Shown here: positions 1 through 9,707 of the stretch, in pieces | How positions within the stretch are numbered: position 1 is the stretch's first letter | Layout: each line of letters begins with the position of its first letter | Assembly (NCBI GenBank): GCA_000733355.1 | Contig: JNVV01000049.1 | Span: 185,463-211,883 of the forward strand | Length of the DNA stretch: 26,421 bases | From: Falciphora oryzae | Lineage: Eukaryota > Ascomycota > Sordariomycetes > Magnaporthales > Magnaporthaceae | Reading direction: 5' to 3' | Position numbers and translations under genes: made by a program | Notes under the pieces: generated by a model | What the model saw: the letters and a program-made list of their open reading frames with translations, nothing else | What the model was told of the DNA's origin: nothing | Database searches by the model: none

Positions 1-268
1 CTCAACATCTTGATGCCCGCAGAAGCTTGGTACTCAAGCGGTGTGCTTAAGCCGGAGATGCAAAAGAGTGAGGCCAGCTATCGGCTCCCGTCGGAGTGGG
101 TCTCCGCGATGCGTTGGGCGTACAGTCCCCGCCCGCACGCATGTAGGATTGAGCCTCCAACGGGCTGCAAGGAGTTCGGCGGGCAGCGTTTAAGAGATCA
201 CATTACGGACAGCCGGGGCCGTATTTGCATCGCGCAAGGCGATGTAGTTTCTGAAGATCGCAACAGGA

Positions 269-665
269 TTGGTCAACGGCAAAGTTGGCGCTGGGAGGGT
301 GCCTTTGGACGAGCGCGCCACTGCCTTGATCGCGGAATTGAACCCAATTTTGAAAAAATCGCCTTTCAGAAGCAGGAAAATTGGAAAATTTGGGAGCATT
401 TATGGCCATGCTTCCATTCGATGGACAACTGGACGATGGTGTAACACTTCGGGACTACCAAAGGGTTGGGCAAGACGACATGCAAAAGTTGAAGGAGCGG
501 TCAGCGAGGGGTATTGGTTCACAATTGGCAAAGGTGGCGGACGAGTTTTTGACATCTTTGCGGGAAGGCGAAGCGTACCTTAGAAGGGCTTGGGAAGATG
601 TCGACGAAATAGAACTGGTGAAATCATCCTTGGAGCACCAAATGGAGCTATTTGAGCGCGCGTGA
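269..665 (+). pseudogene. relic of an unrecognised helical protein, two frames
   Basis: Two overlapping open stretches look like one former coding region broken by a frame change. The first, from about 269 to 400, carries a segment reading VPLDERATALIAELNPILKK. The second runs from 381 to a stop at 663-665 and is rich in charged and helix-forming residues (GVTLRDYQRVGQDDMQKLKE, then EGEAYLRRAWEDVDEIEL). The frames meet near 380-400, where an indel or an unseen splice could link them. I do not recognise the family, and no start or promoter is evident. The composition is more protein-like than neighbouring frames, but this could still be chance. Confidence 0.3.
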
Positions 666-810
666 AGCTCCAATGTGGCAGCCGCACGGGCAGCAGCGGC
701 AGGATGAGGAAAGGAAAAAGATTACAACAACTGGCTAACTTTTTTTTTTCCGAAGGCGTTAGGAGGCTAGCACAGAATGAAAATTCAATCTCATTTCAAT
801 TGGTTATGTA

Positions 811-850
811 ATTAGTCAGCACGTCAGCCCAGGCTGACGTGCTGACTAAT
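811..850. repeat. 40-bp near-perfect palindrome (19-bp arms, 2-bp spacer)
   Basis: The arms ATTAGTCAGCACGTCAGCC (811-829) and its exact reverse complement (832-850) are separated by CA. It lies next to the truncated NACHT fragment. Two transposon terminal inverted repeats fused head to head after loss of the interior would look like this, but no transposase is visible nearby, so that origin is inference. Confidence 0.85.
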
Positions 851-882
851 CGATGCTTGGTGGCATTTATCGATCAATGCTT

Positions 883-1187
883 TGCTCGCCGCGAGGTCGG
901 ACCTTATGCTTCCGCTCCGGCGGTATTCTTTCGAGCATTCGGGCGTACGTGTCGTTGAGGTCTCGCGGCAAGGATTGGAGGGCCGTTTCAACCCCTTCTC
1001 GGTCAAGACAGGCCTGGAGGCTATCTAGCTGGCATGCCACCCATCGGAACCTAATATAATCATTAGCAGGTGATTCGGCACAAAGCAAAATGGTGCGATA
1101 CGCACATCCCATTCGATTTTTTTCCAATCGTTTCGCGAATTTCGTTAAGCACTAACAAAACCTGCGCCCTAATATCGGTCTACCGTT
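883..1187 (-). pseudogene. NACHT/STAND (NLR-like) gene fragment with a conserved intron
   Basis: On the minus strand, about 1187-1106 encodes a segment ending in LLVLNEIRETIGKKSNGM. An intron follows (donor GTGCGT at 1105, branch-like CTAAT, acceptor TTAG at 1051-1053; 55 bp). The next exon gives FRWVACQLDSLQACLDREG and then LQSLPRDLNDTYARMLERIP. This is the typical segment C-terminal to the NACHT ATPase in fungal PNP-NACHT and NACHT-ankyrin proteins. The intron interrupts the codon just before FRW in phase 2, the same place as an intron in the larger relic at 5451-7742. Homology stops after PPERKHK near 883. The Walker motifs and everything upstream of 1187 are missing, so this is a truncated remnant. 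Such proteins act in fungal self/non-self recognition, but this piece cannot be functional. Confidence 0.75.
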
Positions 1188-1561
1188 TTTAAAGGACCGA
1201 TATAATTAGATTTGACCTCTGATCCGCCTCGCGCCACGTCGATGAATCTCTCCCATTTGGCCTCACCCTTTTTGGTGCTAATTGGCAGCTTCCGCGCTTC
1301 GCCTTTCCTTTCCTTCCATTTTTTGTATCCGACGCACTCGTCTACTATGATATGCTTATAAGCAGCGACTAGGAGCTGCATTTCGGTATGCCGCTCGAGC
1401 ACGTCGTTTCGCGTTTACGCGCAAAGCTCATATTTCTCCGTGTCGGTTTCGCAAAGGCGGATCTGCGTGCGGAATTGGTTGATTTGCCGGGTTTGGTTGA
1501 GGCTTAATACGAGGAAGTCGTCGCCGAGATCGCCGGCGGGAATTTTATTAACAGGAGCCAT
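1169..1561 (-). pseudogene. unrecognised reading frame with one internal TAA
   Basis: An ATG at 1559-1561 opens a frame beginning MAPVNKIPAGDLGDDFLVLS that continues to 1169, broken only by a TAA at 1415-1417. The context is CA*TRNDVLERH; a CAA (Gln) to TAA change would explain it. The C-terminal half is lysine- and glutamate-rich (VGYKKWKERKGEARK). With the stop read through, the product would be about 130 residues and largely helical. No family recognised. Its 3' end overlaps the upstream limit of the NACHT fragment, suggesting a junction between unrelated pieces. Confidence 0.35.
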
Positions 1562-1947
1562 AGTGCATCGAGCCATGCTTTATCCAGCTATGGAAGTGAA
1601 GAAAAAGAAGATGATGATGTGAGTGGGCGGTGCACAGCAACTGCCTACTTGAGGGCTAAAAACCGCCAGCTGTAGAGCTACGAAGGTGGGACATGCCTTA
1701 TGCTTTGAGGAACGAAAGGCTTTTAGAGGACGGGCTCGCGGAGGAAAAAAGGGGGTGCTAAAAACCATAAGGAAGCATCACGTGACTTTGTCGGCCGACG
1801 AGGGGCGTCTTCCAGCCGGCCTGGGATCGGACGGGGGTGGCGGCATCGGCGGCGTACGCGGAGCGACGGCAGCGCCAGCAAAAGCGACGCTTCACAAACG
1901 TTGAGCGCACAGAGGACGAGCACCCCTAGTGCTTGCCCGCCTCGCTT
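1562..1947. other. gap without a recognised gene
   Basis: Contains short ORFs on both strands without family resemblance, a purine-rich stretch near 1596-1620 and no intron-like signal I can support. I see nothing convincing here. Confidence 0.4.
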
Positions 1948-2238
1948 TTACCGCTGTGGATCTGATGGTGGCGATGCGAGGTCGAGGGCGCGTTGTAATG
2001 AGCACGAACTTGTAAACTAACACGCAGACTTGTTAGTATTCCGTCGTCGCATTTATACAAATTGTAAAAAGCCAGCAATACATACCCTTTGGCGACCCCT
2101 TAACTCCTCCTTTTCGTCGCTTTCCAGAGTCCTTGAGCTTTCGTTGCCGAGGTTGAACCGCCTGTGGTCCCTTTTATACCACGCGCTGAGCAGCTTGCCG
2201 CTAAAAGTCAGGTCGTTGTCGTCGATTAGCGTGGCCAT
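1948..2238 (-). CDS. possible two-exon small protein (73 aa), unknown
   Basis: The first exon (2238-2086) begins at an ATG and reads MATLIDDNDLTFSGKLLSAW, followed by a charged stretch ending EELRGRQR. A GTATGT donor at 2085, an ATACTAAC branch site and a TTAG acceptor at 2017-2019 define a 69-bp phase-0 intron. Exon 2 (2016-1948) adds 22 residues and ends in TAA. All three splice signals match fungal consensus, which is the main reason to believe it. The product would be a hydrophilic 73-residue protein with no domain I recognise. It may equally be the 5' remnant of a longer gene whose remainder has gone. Confidence 0.35.
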
Positions 2239-2627
2239 TAGCTAGGTGGGCGCAGGTTATTAGGGCCAGCTAGTGCGCCTGCACCTCCATGACGTCAGCC
2301 CGGAAGTGAGTCGTAACAGCTCGCCCCGGGTCCATCTCGATTACCTAAACGTTCTAGCGAGCACGGTAGATGTGGTCGGCGTAAAGCCGACGAGAAATCG
2401 CCGAAGCAGGGTTTTGGGGATCCGCTAAGGCCGTAACTGATGGGTCAGCCAGCGTACTAAGCGCTAAAAGTTTACTGATTGTCGCGTCCCGACGGAGGAT
2501 CCCAGCAGGGCTGCATAAAAGGGTTAGCAAAAGGACCACGCATAAGCCCGGGAGTAAAAGCAACTTACAGTGGCTTACGGCGGAACCCACATAGGGCACA
2601 TAGCTAGCACCGGCCTTCCGGATCACC
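2239..2627. other. gap without a recognised gene
   Basis: No reading frame here resembles a known family. No repeat or RNA gene seen. Confidence 0.4.
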
Positions 2628-3810
2628 CTATTGGAAGCAGATGAAAACGAAGGGGTGGGTGGTACCTCCAGCCAAGTGAAGACCGACGTGGCAGTTGCCA
2701 CAACAGGCGCCCGAAAACCTTACGGGCCGGTTGAGATCCGCATAATGAGGCACTGCGTACCGGATCCGAATGGGACTGCGCAGCCGATCGACGATGGCGC
2801 GGCCCATCGCTCGAAAAGGCGCATCAGGGGTGTTGGGAACGGTATAGCTCTGACATTCCCGGAGCGCCCATACGGGCATTACACCCGCAGGCCGAGCCTC
2901 CAGGTAGTAAGATTCTCGCCACGTGGTGAGACCTCGAGGTTCCCAGTAATGGTCGGCCAGGCCCGAAAGATTGATCCGATCCGGATCGTTATGCTGGCTT
3001 GACGGAGCCCGGGCATCCTCGGCGGCTGGACCGGAAACGGAGCGTTGGGGAGGCCAGGTCCGAGTATCAGCGTCGTGCCTAGGGTCGGCCCCAGTTTCGA
3101 GCCAAGCAGGAAGCGGGCGACACCCGTGCCGCGGGAGTTCGGGGAACGGAGGGAAAGTGATTTCCATAGATTTCGACGGCGTAAACCTGGTCGTTACGTG
3201 GTACCGATTGGGAAACACCCGGTTAAACGGGCCGCCGATGCCGGGAACGTTTTCCCGGAGCCCAAGGAGCTGCCGAAAGTGATCCCGAGCAAGACGATTG
3301 CCACGGAAGTTACTATCGAAAAAAGATGGATGCTGTTGGAAGCGCAAGCCCGAGCACGATTCAACCTCCTCATGCGGACGAGCGGGCTTTGGAGGCGGAG
3401 CAGAAGGATCGGAAAGCCGAGAACGAGCAGAAACGAAGGAACCGGTCGGCGTATTCCCCATCTATGCGAGGCGGCGGCGGAGACGCGAGAGCGAGCTCCA
3501 TCGGACCCAGTTTGAGACGGCGCCCGAGGAGAAGATAAAGTGCCGAAGTTCCAGTTGGTCGCGTCGGCTTGCTAAACCGAGCGAGAGGAGCTGGAGCCGG
3601 ACTGAGGATGGGGTTGACAACTCGAGCCTTCGCCGAAGCTGCCCGACCGAAGAGGATGGAACGTACGCAATCCGCGGCGGCAGAGATACGCATCTCCATA
3701 GCTTCGTCGCGCGCGCGCGCTTCCGGGGACTTGATTCTGGGCATCTGGGCGTTTATTTGGCGGCGGGAGGCGAGGAAAGAGATGGCGGGAGGGCGGGTAA
3801 GTGACGGTTC
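2628..3810. other. GC-rich stretch with long unassigned overlapping ORFs
   Basis: Open frames of 100-277 codons exist on both strands, including a 277-codon minus-strand frame over 2628-3461. None has a recognisable motif, and in GC-rich DNA such overlapping frames often arise by chance. A minus-strand frame starting with ATG at 3744 (MPRIKSPEARARDEAMEMRI) faintly resembles the N-terminus of fungal pogo-type transposases, but the following residues do not continue the helix-turn-helix pattern. I assign no gene. A (CG)n run lies near 3707-3720. Confidence 0.3.
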
Positions 3811-3939
3811 ATGACGTAGATCACGCGGTCACAACGCGTGCTTTTTTCCGTTAAAATCTCACGCGTTTGATTGCATGGGGAGTCGAACGCACGGGCCGTT
3901 CATGCTACTGTCGGGTTCATGCAGTTGCCAGGGAAGACT

Positions 3940-4111
3940 TGGATTTATATGGGAAATGCTAACAAATTTAAGTATCTACAGAAAACGCCAGATTGCACGA
4001 AAAACGTCAGGTTGCACGAAAAACATCAGGTTGCACGAAAAACGTCAGATTGCACCACCGCACTAAATCCCCAGAGGGTCGATTGTGCGAGGCGTTTTTA
4101 GCCCGCACAAG
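3940..4111 (+). mobile_element. solo right end of a pogo/mariner-like DNA transposon or MITE
   Basis: The terminus (about 4056-4111) matches, with scattered differences, the right end of the MITE at 21339-21821: both contain a CCGCACT...ATCCCC block and end TTTTTAGCCCGCACAAG or CTTTTAGTCCGCACAAG, followed by TA. Similarity extends inwards to a TATGGGAAAT-like block near 3950. Internal to the terminus are four tandem 18-19-bp units. No matching left end is found upstream, so the element is truncated. No transposase is encoded. Confidence 0.65.
3982..4056 (+). repeat. four tandem 18-19-bp subterminal repeats
   Basis: The units at 3982-3999, 4000-4018, 4019-4037 and 4038-4056 follow the pattern AAAAACGTCAGGTTGCACG with one or two changes each. 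The better-preserved MITE has two equivalent units of about 19 bp (AAAACGACAAGTTGCGGGG type) at the same subterminal position. Repeated subterminal motifs in DNA transposons commonly bind the transposase; that role is inferred. Confidence 0.9.
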
Positions 4112-4113
4112 TA

Positions 4114-4605
4114 GTGTTGTGCTCCTCCCCGTTATCGCTCAAGCTTGATAACTTCACCTTTTTTCCCTAAGACCGGCCGCTCGGAGGACCCCTGATGGGA
4201 CATTTGCCAATTATGGAGGTTTCGTGCCCGAGTAGGATTTACAATCCCACATCGGGTAAAGGAATGGCGAGGCGCCCTTAATATCTGCAAATCACCTGCA
4301 GGTCATGGATATTACCCGGCAACGAGTAGCACTATTTTGGGAAGCTTACAAAGGCTTTTCCAGGCCCATATTACCTTTGCGGCAATATAACCATGCATTG
4401 GTTCGTTGAAGGAGTGTAGCGTTTCTCAGTGGCCCAATGGAGCATGGCTGGTAGAGATGTCACCGGTATAGCTTGGCACTAGAGTTGATGCGAATATAAA
4501 ATTACCTAGTTTTAGGCCTAGTTTTTTCGTCGCTTATATCTACCTACGCAGAGTTCCATCCAAAAAGTCAATGGCCTCAACAGTCTAGTCTCGACATAGC
4601 GAAAG
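4114..4605. promoter_or_regulatory. intergenic region upstream of the DUF4360 gene
   Basis: No gene seen. A TATAAAA-type box lies at 4495-4501, about 105 bp before the downstream ATG, within a T/A-rich stretch (4490-4545). It is a plausible core promoter, not proven. Confidence 0.4.
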
Positions 4606-5318
4606 ATGCGCGGTCTCGTCTACGCCTTCGCGTTCCTCTCGGGAGCTCTTGCCCAAACGCTGAACACGTCAGAAATCTCTATCAGAGCAGTCTCTTATAG
4701 TGGCAATGGCTGTCCACAACGCACAGTCTCTACCAGCCTCTCCCCAGACAAGACGGTAAGAGCACCTGAGTTTCCCTTCCAAGCAGAAATGAGAATAAAA
4801 AACCACCGAAACACTAACACCACGGTCACCACAAGACAATCACCCTCGGATTCGACGCCGTCCACCTCTTCCTGGGCCCCGGGGCGACCAGGATGGACAC
4901 AGTCAAGAACTGCGTAGTCCATGTCCAAATGACATACCCTTCCGGCTGGGCCTTCGTCATGAACGGGACGCGGTGGCACGGGCTCTTCACCCTGGCCGAC
5001 GGGGTCACCGCGAGATTTTACACCCAGTTCGAGTTGAACTCCCGCGACCTGCAGACCATCGACGTGCCGACGGTCAGCATCAATGGCTCGGCTGCCGTCG
5101 CGGAGCAGCTGTTCAACGTGGAGCTACCCGTCCTGAACGAGATGACCTCGATGTGTCCCGGCGGTTCCGATATGATCATAGTCCATGACCGCTGGTCTCT
5201 TACGGCCTCGAGGGCAGATGCGGTCCAGGAGGAGTGGATGGTCGAGGGCACGCCGCTAGTTCACTCGCTTCAGCTGCGGTGGGAGGAATGTAAACGTCAG
5301 ATTTACGGGCAGTCATAG
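4606..5318 (+). CDS. secreted DUF4360-family protein, two exons
   Basis: The ATG at 4606 starts a signal peptide (MRGLVYAFAFLSGALA, probable cleavage after Ala16). Exon 1 ends at 4755 after SLSPDKT. The intron, 4756-4835 (80 bp), has GTAAGA donor, CTAAC branch near 4813 and AAG acceptor. Exon 2 (4836-5318) resumes in frame with ITLGFDAVHLFLGPGA and ends in TAG, giving 210 residues. The pattern SYSGNGCPQ, SLSPDKT, LTL-like strand, DxxKNC, YPSGWAF and a run of beta strands matches the DUF4360 family of small secreted fungal proteins of about 200 residues. The exact function of the family is unknown to me; an extracellular or cell-wall role is inferred from the signal peptide and paired cysteines. 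Both exons are free of stops, unlike the neighbouring relics, so the gene is probably functional. Confidence 0.87.
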
Positions 5319-5450
5319 GCGGAATAAGTTACGTTCCCAACACCTCTGGCGCATGCTTATCTACCACCATATGTTATCGCTACATTCTACACAAAGACGA
5401 ATACACCCACTAGGTAGGACAGACAAACGGCTACGATCTCGAACGCAAAC

Positions 5451-7742
5451 ATGTCAGTTACCCTCCCTAGACTTACGGTGGTCTACTATAACGTCGGTGG
5501 GTGGGAGGGTACGAAGCCACGCCATAAATGCTTTAGCGGCAGCTTGCTTTTCTTGTGTGGCCACCGTAAGCCCCGTATATCTGTAAGGGAGGTAGGCCGG
5601 ACGAGTGCAAGCCGGAAGGAGTTCGGCCGTTCTTTGCAACGAGGTCGTAAGCCTGCCGGGCAGGCCTGCCCTGGGCCCACGGGCGTTGGGAATCGGCTTG
5701 GCCGCTGCGGCCAGAGGGCGGTCTTCCGGAAAAGGCAAAGTCTGGCAATTCCAGGGAGCCAAAAGGGCACCTGGCGGCACCCCCCATCGTCCTGCTCAAC
5801 GCCCTTGCAGCGATCCAGGCCAGCCACGAGCTTGAGGATTCCAAAGTTCCCGAGATCCTCGAAGGCGCGTTCAAGGAGTACCCTAAAATGGCAAAGAAAT
5901 CCAAGAACAACCCCGGCTACGGCTTTCAGGGACTCGCATATGACCGCCTTTTCCCTTCGACTCTTGAGCACTCCGGGGATAGAGACTGCAGCGACTGCGA
6001 TCCAGCCCAGGCAGTTGATAGGGATGAGCGAGACACGCAGGTGCCCGAGATTCACTACGGTGTCATCGCGTCTGGGAACACGCTCATCAAAGATGCCACT
6101 ATACGCGACCAAATTTCTGGTGACGCCGGAGAAGATTGCATTTGCGTTGAGATGGAGGCGGCCGGGTTGATGGACCGCTTCCCCTGTCTTGTGATCCGTG
6201 GCATCTGCGATTATGCCGATACACACAAGAACGACCGTTGGCAGAGATATGCCTCCGCCACGGCCGCCGCCTATGCAAAGGAATTCCTCGCCTTTGTTCC
6301 GGCGGCAGAGGTCGAGGAAACAAAGAAGGCATCGGAAATACTGCAAACCAGTTAGTCGACCTCTATGCCCCCGCGTGCGTATAGCTAGTCCAGCAGCTGA
6401 GCTAATGTTATATACGTATCTCCCAGTCGAAGCGTCCGTGGGCCAAGCTCAACAAGACATCAGCACTCTGGTGTCTGATGGCCACTTTCGTGACATCAAA
6501 GATTGGCTTTGTGCCCCTGATCCTTGCACCAATCTGAATGACGCAAGAAAGAAAGTCCAGAAAGGAACTGGAGCTTGGGTGTTCCAGAGTGCCGCATTTC
6601 GCGACTGGGAGGCACACCCGGACAGCCGCTTCCTTATGTTGGGGCTGTCCGGGTGTGGCAAAACAATCCTCGCATTCAACATCATTACTTGGTTACTTTC
6701 AAGGGAGCAAGATTCTCACGTCACTCTCTTCTTCTTCTTTGACTTTAGAGATGGAAAGAAGGAGATTGTTGATCAACTCCTGCGGTTACTCGTGTTCCAG
6801 CTATACACGAAAGTCGGCTCGTGCCGAGCCGCCCTCGATACCGCCTTCAACTTTTCCAAACCCGGGTTAACATCAGCCTTTGCCGATAACATTTCGAAGA
6901 TCCTGCGACGGATGTTCAAGGCATGCGGCAGCAAAATATTTATCGTTTTCGACGCGCTTGACGAGTGCACCACTCGGAAGGATTTGATAGATTGGCTGGA
7001 AGATGTTTTAACCGAGAGCATAGCTAGCATCTCTATCGCCGCAACCGGCAGACCCGAGGCCGAGTTTGAGAATCGGTTTTTAAGCTGGAAAAAGCAAGAT
7101 GTCGCTGCGAGCTCCGCGGCTCCCATCAGACGCGATATATAGTCGTTCGTCGAGGAGAGGCTCCGGGACAAGGCCTTTCAACGATGGAAATCAAGGCCAG
7201 ACGTCTTACAACAAATTAAGAGTGATGTTCTCGATAAAGCTGGAGTGATGTAGGTCATCCTCAAAGCTGAACTACCGCCGATCATATCGGAACTTTTTGG
7301 CGCCAAGTCCATCTTTTTTATGCTAACCGAAATTTTTAACAGGTTTAGGCTGGCAGCCTGTCAAGTCGACCTGCTGGCGGACTGCCAAGATTTCCCAGAG
7401 GTCCAGGAGCGACTGGAGACTTTGCCAAGGACCCTAACCGACATATACTCTCGAATTTTGGAAACCATCCCAGAGGGGCGACGCAGAGACAGGACCATTC
7501 GCCTGCTGCAGCTCCTTTGCTACTCGCAAGGCCGTATAACTTTCCACGAAGCCATCGACTACATTGCGACTGACATTGACTCTGGCCGCTTCGACCCGGA
7601 TAACAGGCTGCCAGAGCCTGGGGAGTTGCGAACATTTTGTGGGGGCCTGATTGTCACTTCTACCGCGTAAAACTTCGACCAATCCACACCCACATACCTG
7701 CAGCTGGCTCACTTGTTAGTTAAAGAGTATCGGCATAGGTAG
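5451..7742 (+). pseudogene. PNP-NACHT (NLR-like STAND) gene relic
   Basis: A nucleoside-phosphorylase (PNP/UDP) domain is readable from about 5714 to 6350: GHLAAPPIVLLNALAAIQAS, IHYGVIASGNTLIKD, VEMEAAGLMD, VIRGICDYADTHKND. A 76-bp intron (6351-6426, GTTAGT donor, CTAAT branch, CCCAG acceptor) links it in frame to the NACHT exon 6427-7249, with Walker A LGLSGCGKTIL near 6640-6670 and Walker B FIVFDALDE near 6941-6967. A second intron (7250-7342, GTAGGT donor, GCTAAC branch, AACAG acceptor) joins KAGVM to FRLAACQVDLL. Damage: the 5' part (5451 to about 5714) is shortened and frame-mixed, a TAG lies at 7140-7142 (before SFVEERL) and a TAA at 7668-7670. The trace ends at YLQLAHLLVKEYRHR, so the expected ankyrin/WD/TPR repeats are absent. 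Intact relatives are cytosolic signalling ATPases in self/non-self recognition; this copy is very likely dead. Confidence 0.85.
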
Positions 7743-8124
7743 GGTCTGGGAAGGCAGTGAATGTTTTGGGCGGCACGACGTGTGTCATATTTGCACTTAT
7801 AGAGAAGATGACTCGACAATGGACCCACGTCTCGTGTTGTCCTCAATGTGTGATTAAGACGGGCTCCGTACCCGTTCGGACTAGAGATTTGCCTTTGCTA
7901 GACACCGGACAAGATCTCCTGCTTTCGTGTTACATTACCGCCAAGGGGTAGCCAAACCGTAAAACAGGGCACTAGTGGACGATTTCATGTGCGCGCGACA
8001 CATCTACAATGGTTTCTGCCCGTATATCGAGTAGCTTTGGGCCGTTCCATCACATGTCAGCGCCGAGAAAGCAGCCCGAGACGGGGTAGCTAAGAACATG
8101 TTACCAGACTAGGGGGCACAGTAT
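7743..8124. other. gap between the NACHT relic and the methyltransferase gene
   Basis: No frame continues the NACHT protein, and no ankyrin-type repeat can be read. It also serves as the 3' flank of the minus-strand methyltransferase. Nothing else seen. Confidence 0.4.
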
Positions 8125-9707
8125 TTACACATCCCAATATGCATGAAAGCTCAGGTTGTTAAAGTCTTTGTTGACGGCGGCGCAGAACTCGCGGACCTCG
8201 TCTGCGGTCCAGCCGAGGAACCGGGTGAAGAGGCGCAGGTAGATGCTCTCGAGGTCCGCCATGCAGACGTGCTGCGCCCACAGGCCCAAGTAGCGCAAGC
8301 GCTTGTCCCTGGGCCAGGGCGCGTGCGGCCAGCAGCGCCGCGTGACGGTGATGCCGACGAAGCCGGCCCGCTCCAGCACCCCTGCCAGCTTGGGCGTCAG
8401 GTCGCAGGGCCGCCCGGCCAGGACGGACGCCTGCTGTATCAGCTCGGACCAGCGCACGAGGTGCGACTCTTTCGGTAGCGTGCCGTCGTCGCACCGGACG
8501 GGGAGCTTCGTGTCTTGGATCTTGAAATAGCCGCCCGGCTCGAGGTTCCTGGAGGGGGTTATGGCGTTAGCCGCTGCCGAGTGGCCACCTTTGGAGAGGT
8601 TGGCTATTGCTGGGGTGGAAAGACTTAATTCGAAGGCACTCGTGGCAATCCTTTCCCAGCTCTCGATACCCCATGTGGACAGCATCGCCCTGGCAAATAT
8701 GAAGTCGAAGCTGTCCGAGAAGACCCAATCATTCTCTATGTCGTCAATGAGGAAGCGACAATTTGCAGAAACACTGTGTTGGTGGCCGTAAGCACAAGAA
8801 CCAGATGTGCAAGCGTTGTTTGAGGAGACCATGTACGCACAAGGTCGGTTGTATGGGACTCAGGTCGACACCATCCACTTGGGCTTCTGGGTGCCTGTCG
8901 GCTGAGCCGAGACACAGGGTCGGGTTAGCACAGCCAGCCTTGGAGGGAGAGATCGATCCGGCTTACCATAGTCGAGAGCCCAAGCGCTAACGCCCGTGCC
9001 GATGTCCAGGACGTGGCGGGCGCCGTCGTTCTTGGGACATTGGCATAGCCGGTCATCGAATGTCACCTTGTAAAGGTGGTGTAGCAGCTCCATGCGGTTT
9101 TGTTCGGACTACGAGAGGTGCGTCAGATATATGATTCCATAGGGTAGCCCCCGTAGAAGGGAGGACATACCTCGTTGTTGGGCATCATGTACTCTTTTTG
9201 GAGAGAGAACATATTTCATGTCAGTCACTATTCTCGGGCTTGGAGATATTGTGCCATTATCGCGTATCACCCCAGGCTCGTTCTCCGCTACTGTCTGTCG
9301 CATAGTGCGGCATTGTGCAACCACATTTTGGGGACGGCATTTGATTGAGTGATGGCAGTTTCGTGTCCGTGCTAACCACACAGCTGGGCACACAAGACCC
9401 GCGCAGCAGCGCCCGGGGGCTTGGGTGGGGGTTAGGGGCAAAGAGGGGGTTTCGTTCGATAAGAGACGTAGACCAGACTCACTGCCCTCGCTAAGTTTGT
9501 GATAGGTCCTGCCATTTTCCACATGGGATTCCAGAACGCTACTGCGGATCGAGCCCGTGTAAATGTCGGATCTGGCATCCTGCAAAAAGTCAGTTTGGAA
9601 GCGTTCGGACGGGGTTGGCAGGTCGGCAAATGACCAGGTGGTTAGTTGGGCTGGAGGAAGCAACACACGACATGAAATCCTGAATCGCCGTCGTCGGATC
9701 CTGACAT
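8125..9707 (-). CDS. LaeA-like SAM-dependent methyltransferase, six exons
   Basis: Exons on the minus strand: 9707-9669, 9579-9483, 9193-9171, 9108-8967, 8901-8841 and 8773-8125. All five introns have GT donors and AG acceptors and keep frame; one (9482-9194, 289 bp) is long. The 336-residue product starts MSGSDDGDSGFHV, then carries the family markers ENGRTYH, KYMMPNNE, NRMELLHHLY, the SAM-binding G-box DIGTGVSAWALDYA (88 onward), VDLSPIQPTF, IDDIENDW, FDFIFARAML, LEPGGYFKIQD and FHAYWDV at the end. This matches fungal LaeA/UMTA-type class I methyltransferases, several of which act in the nucleus on secondary metabolism and development; this copy's substrate is unknown. Two oddities: the third G-box position is Ser (usual GTGTG), and the last exon contains a former intron (8549-8629) whose donor is now AT. 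Retention keeps the frame but inserts 27 residues before NLEPGGY, so activity is doubtful. Confidence 0.82.

Noticed and set aside
2628..3461. 277-codon minus-strand ORF
   Set aside because: No start context, domain or splice support; overlapping long frames on the other strand point to GC-driven chance.
3370..3744. Possible pogo-type transposase N-terminus on the minus strand
   Set aside because: Only the first 20 or so residues resemble such proteins. The helix-turn-helix continuation and DDE domain are absent in all frames nearby.
3875..3895. Minus-strand T-loop-like GTTCGACTCCC
   Set aside because: Flanking bases do not form a T-stem or acceptor stem.
3982..4056. CRISPR-like array of four short repeats
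   Set aside because: The units are directly tandem without spacers and sit in a transposon end; the context is a eukaryotic genome.
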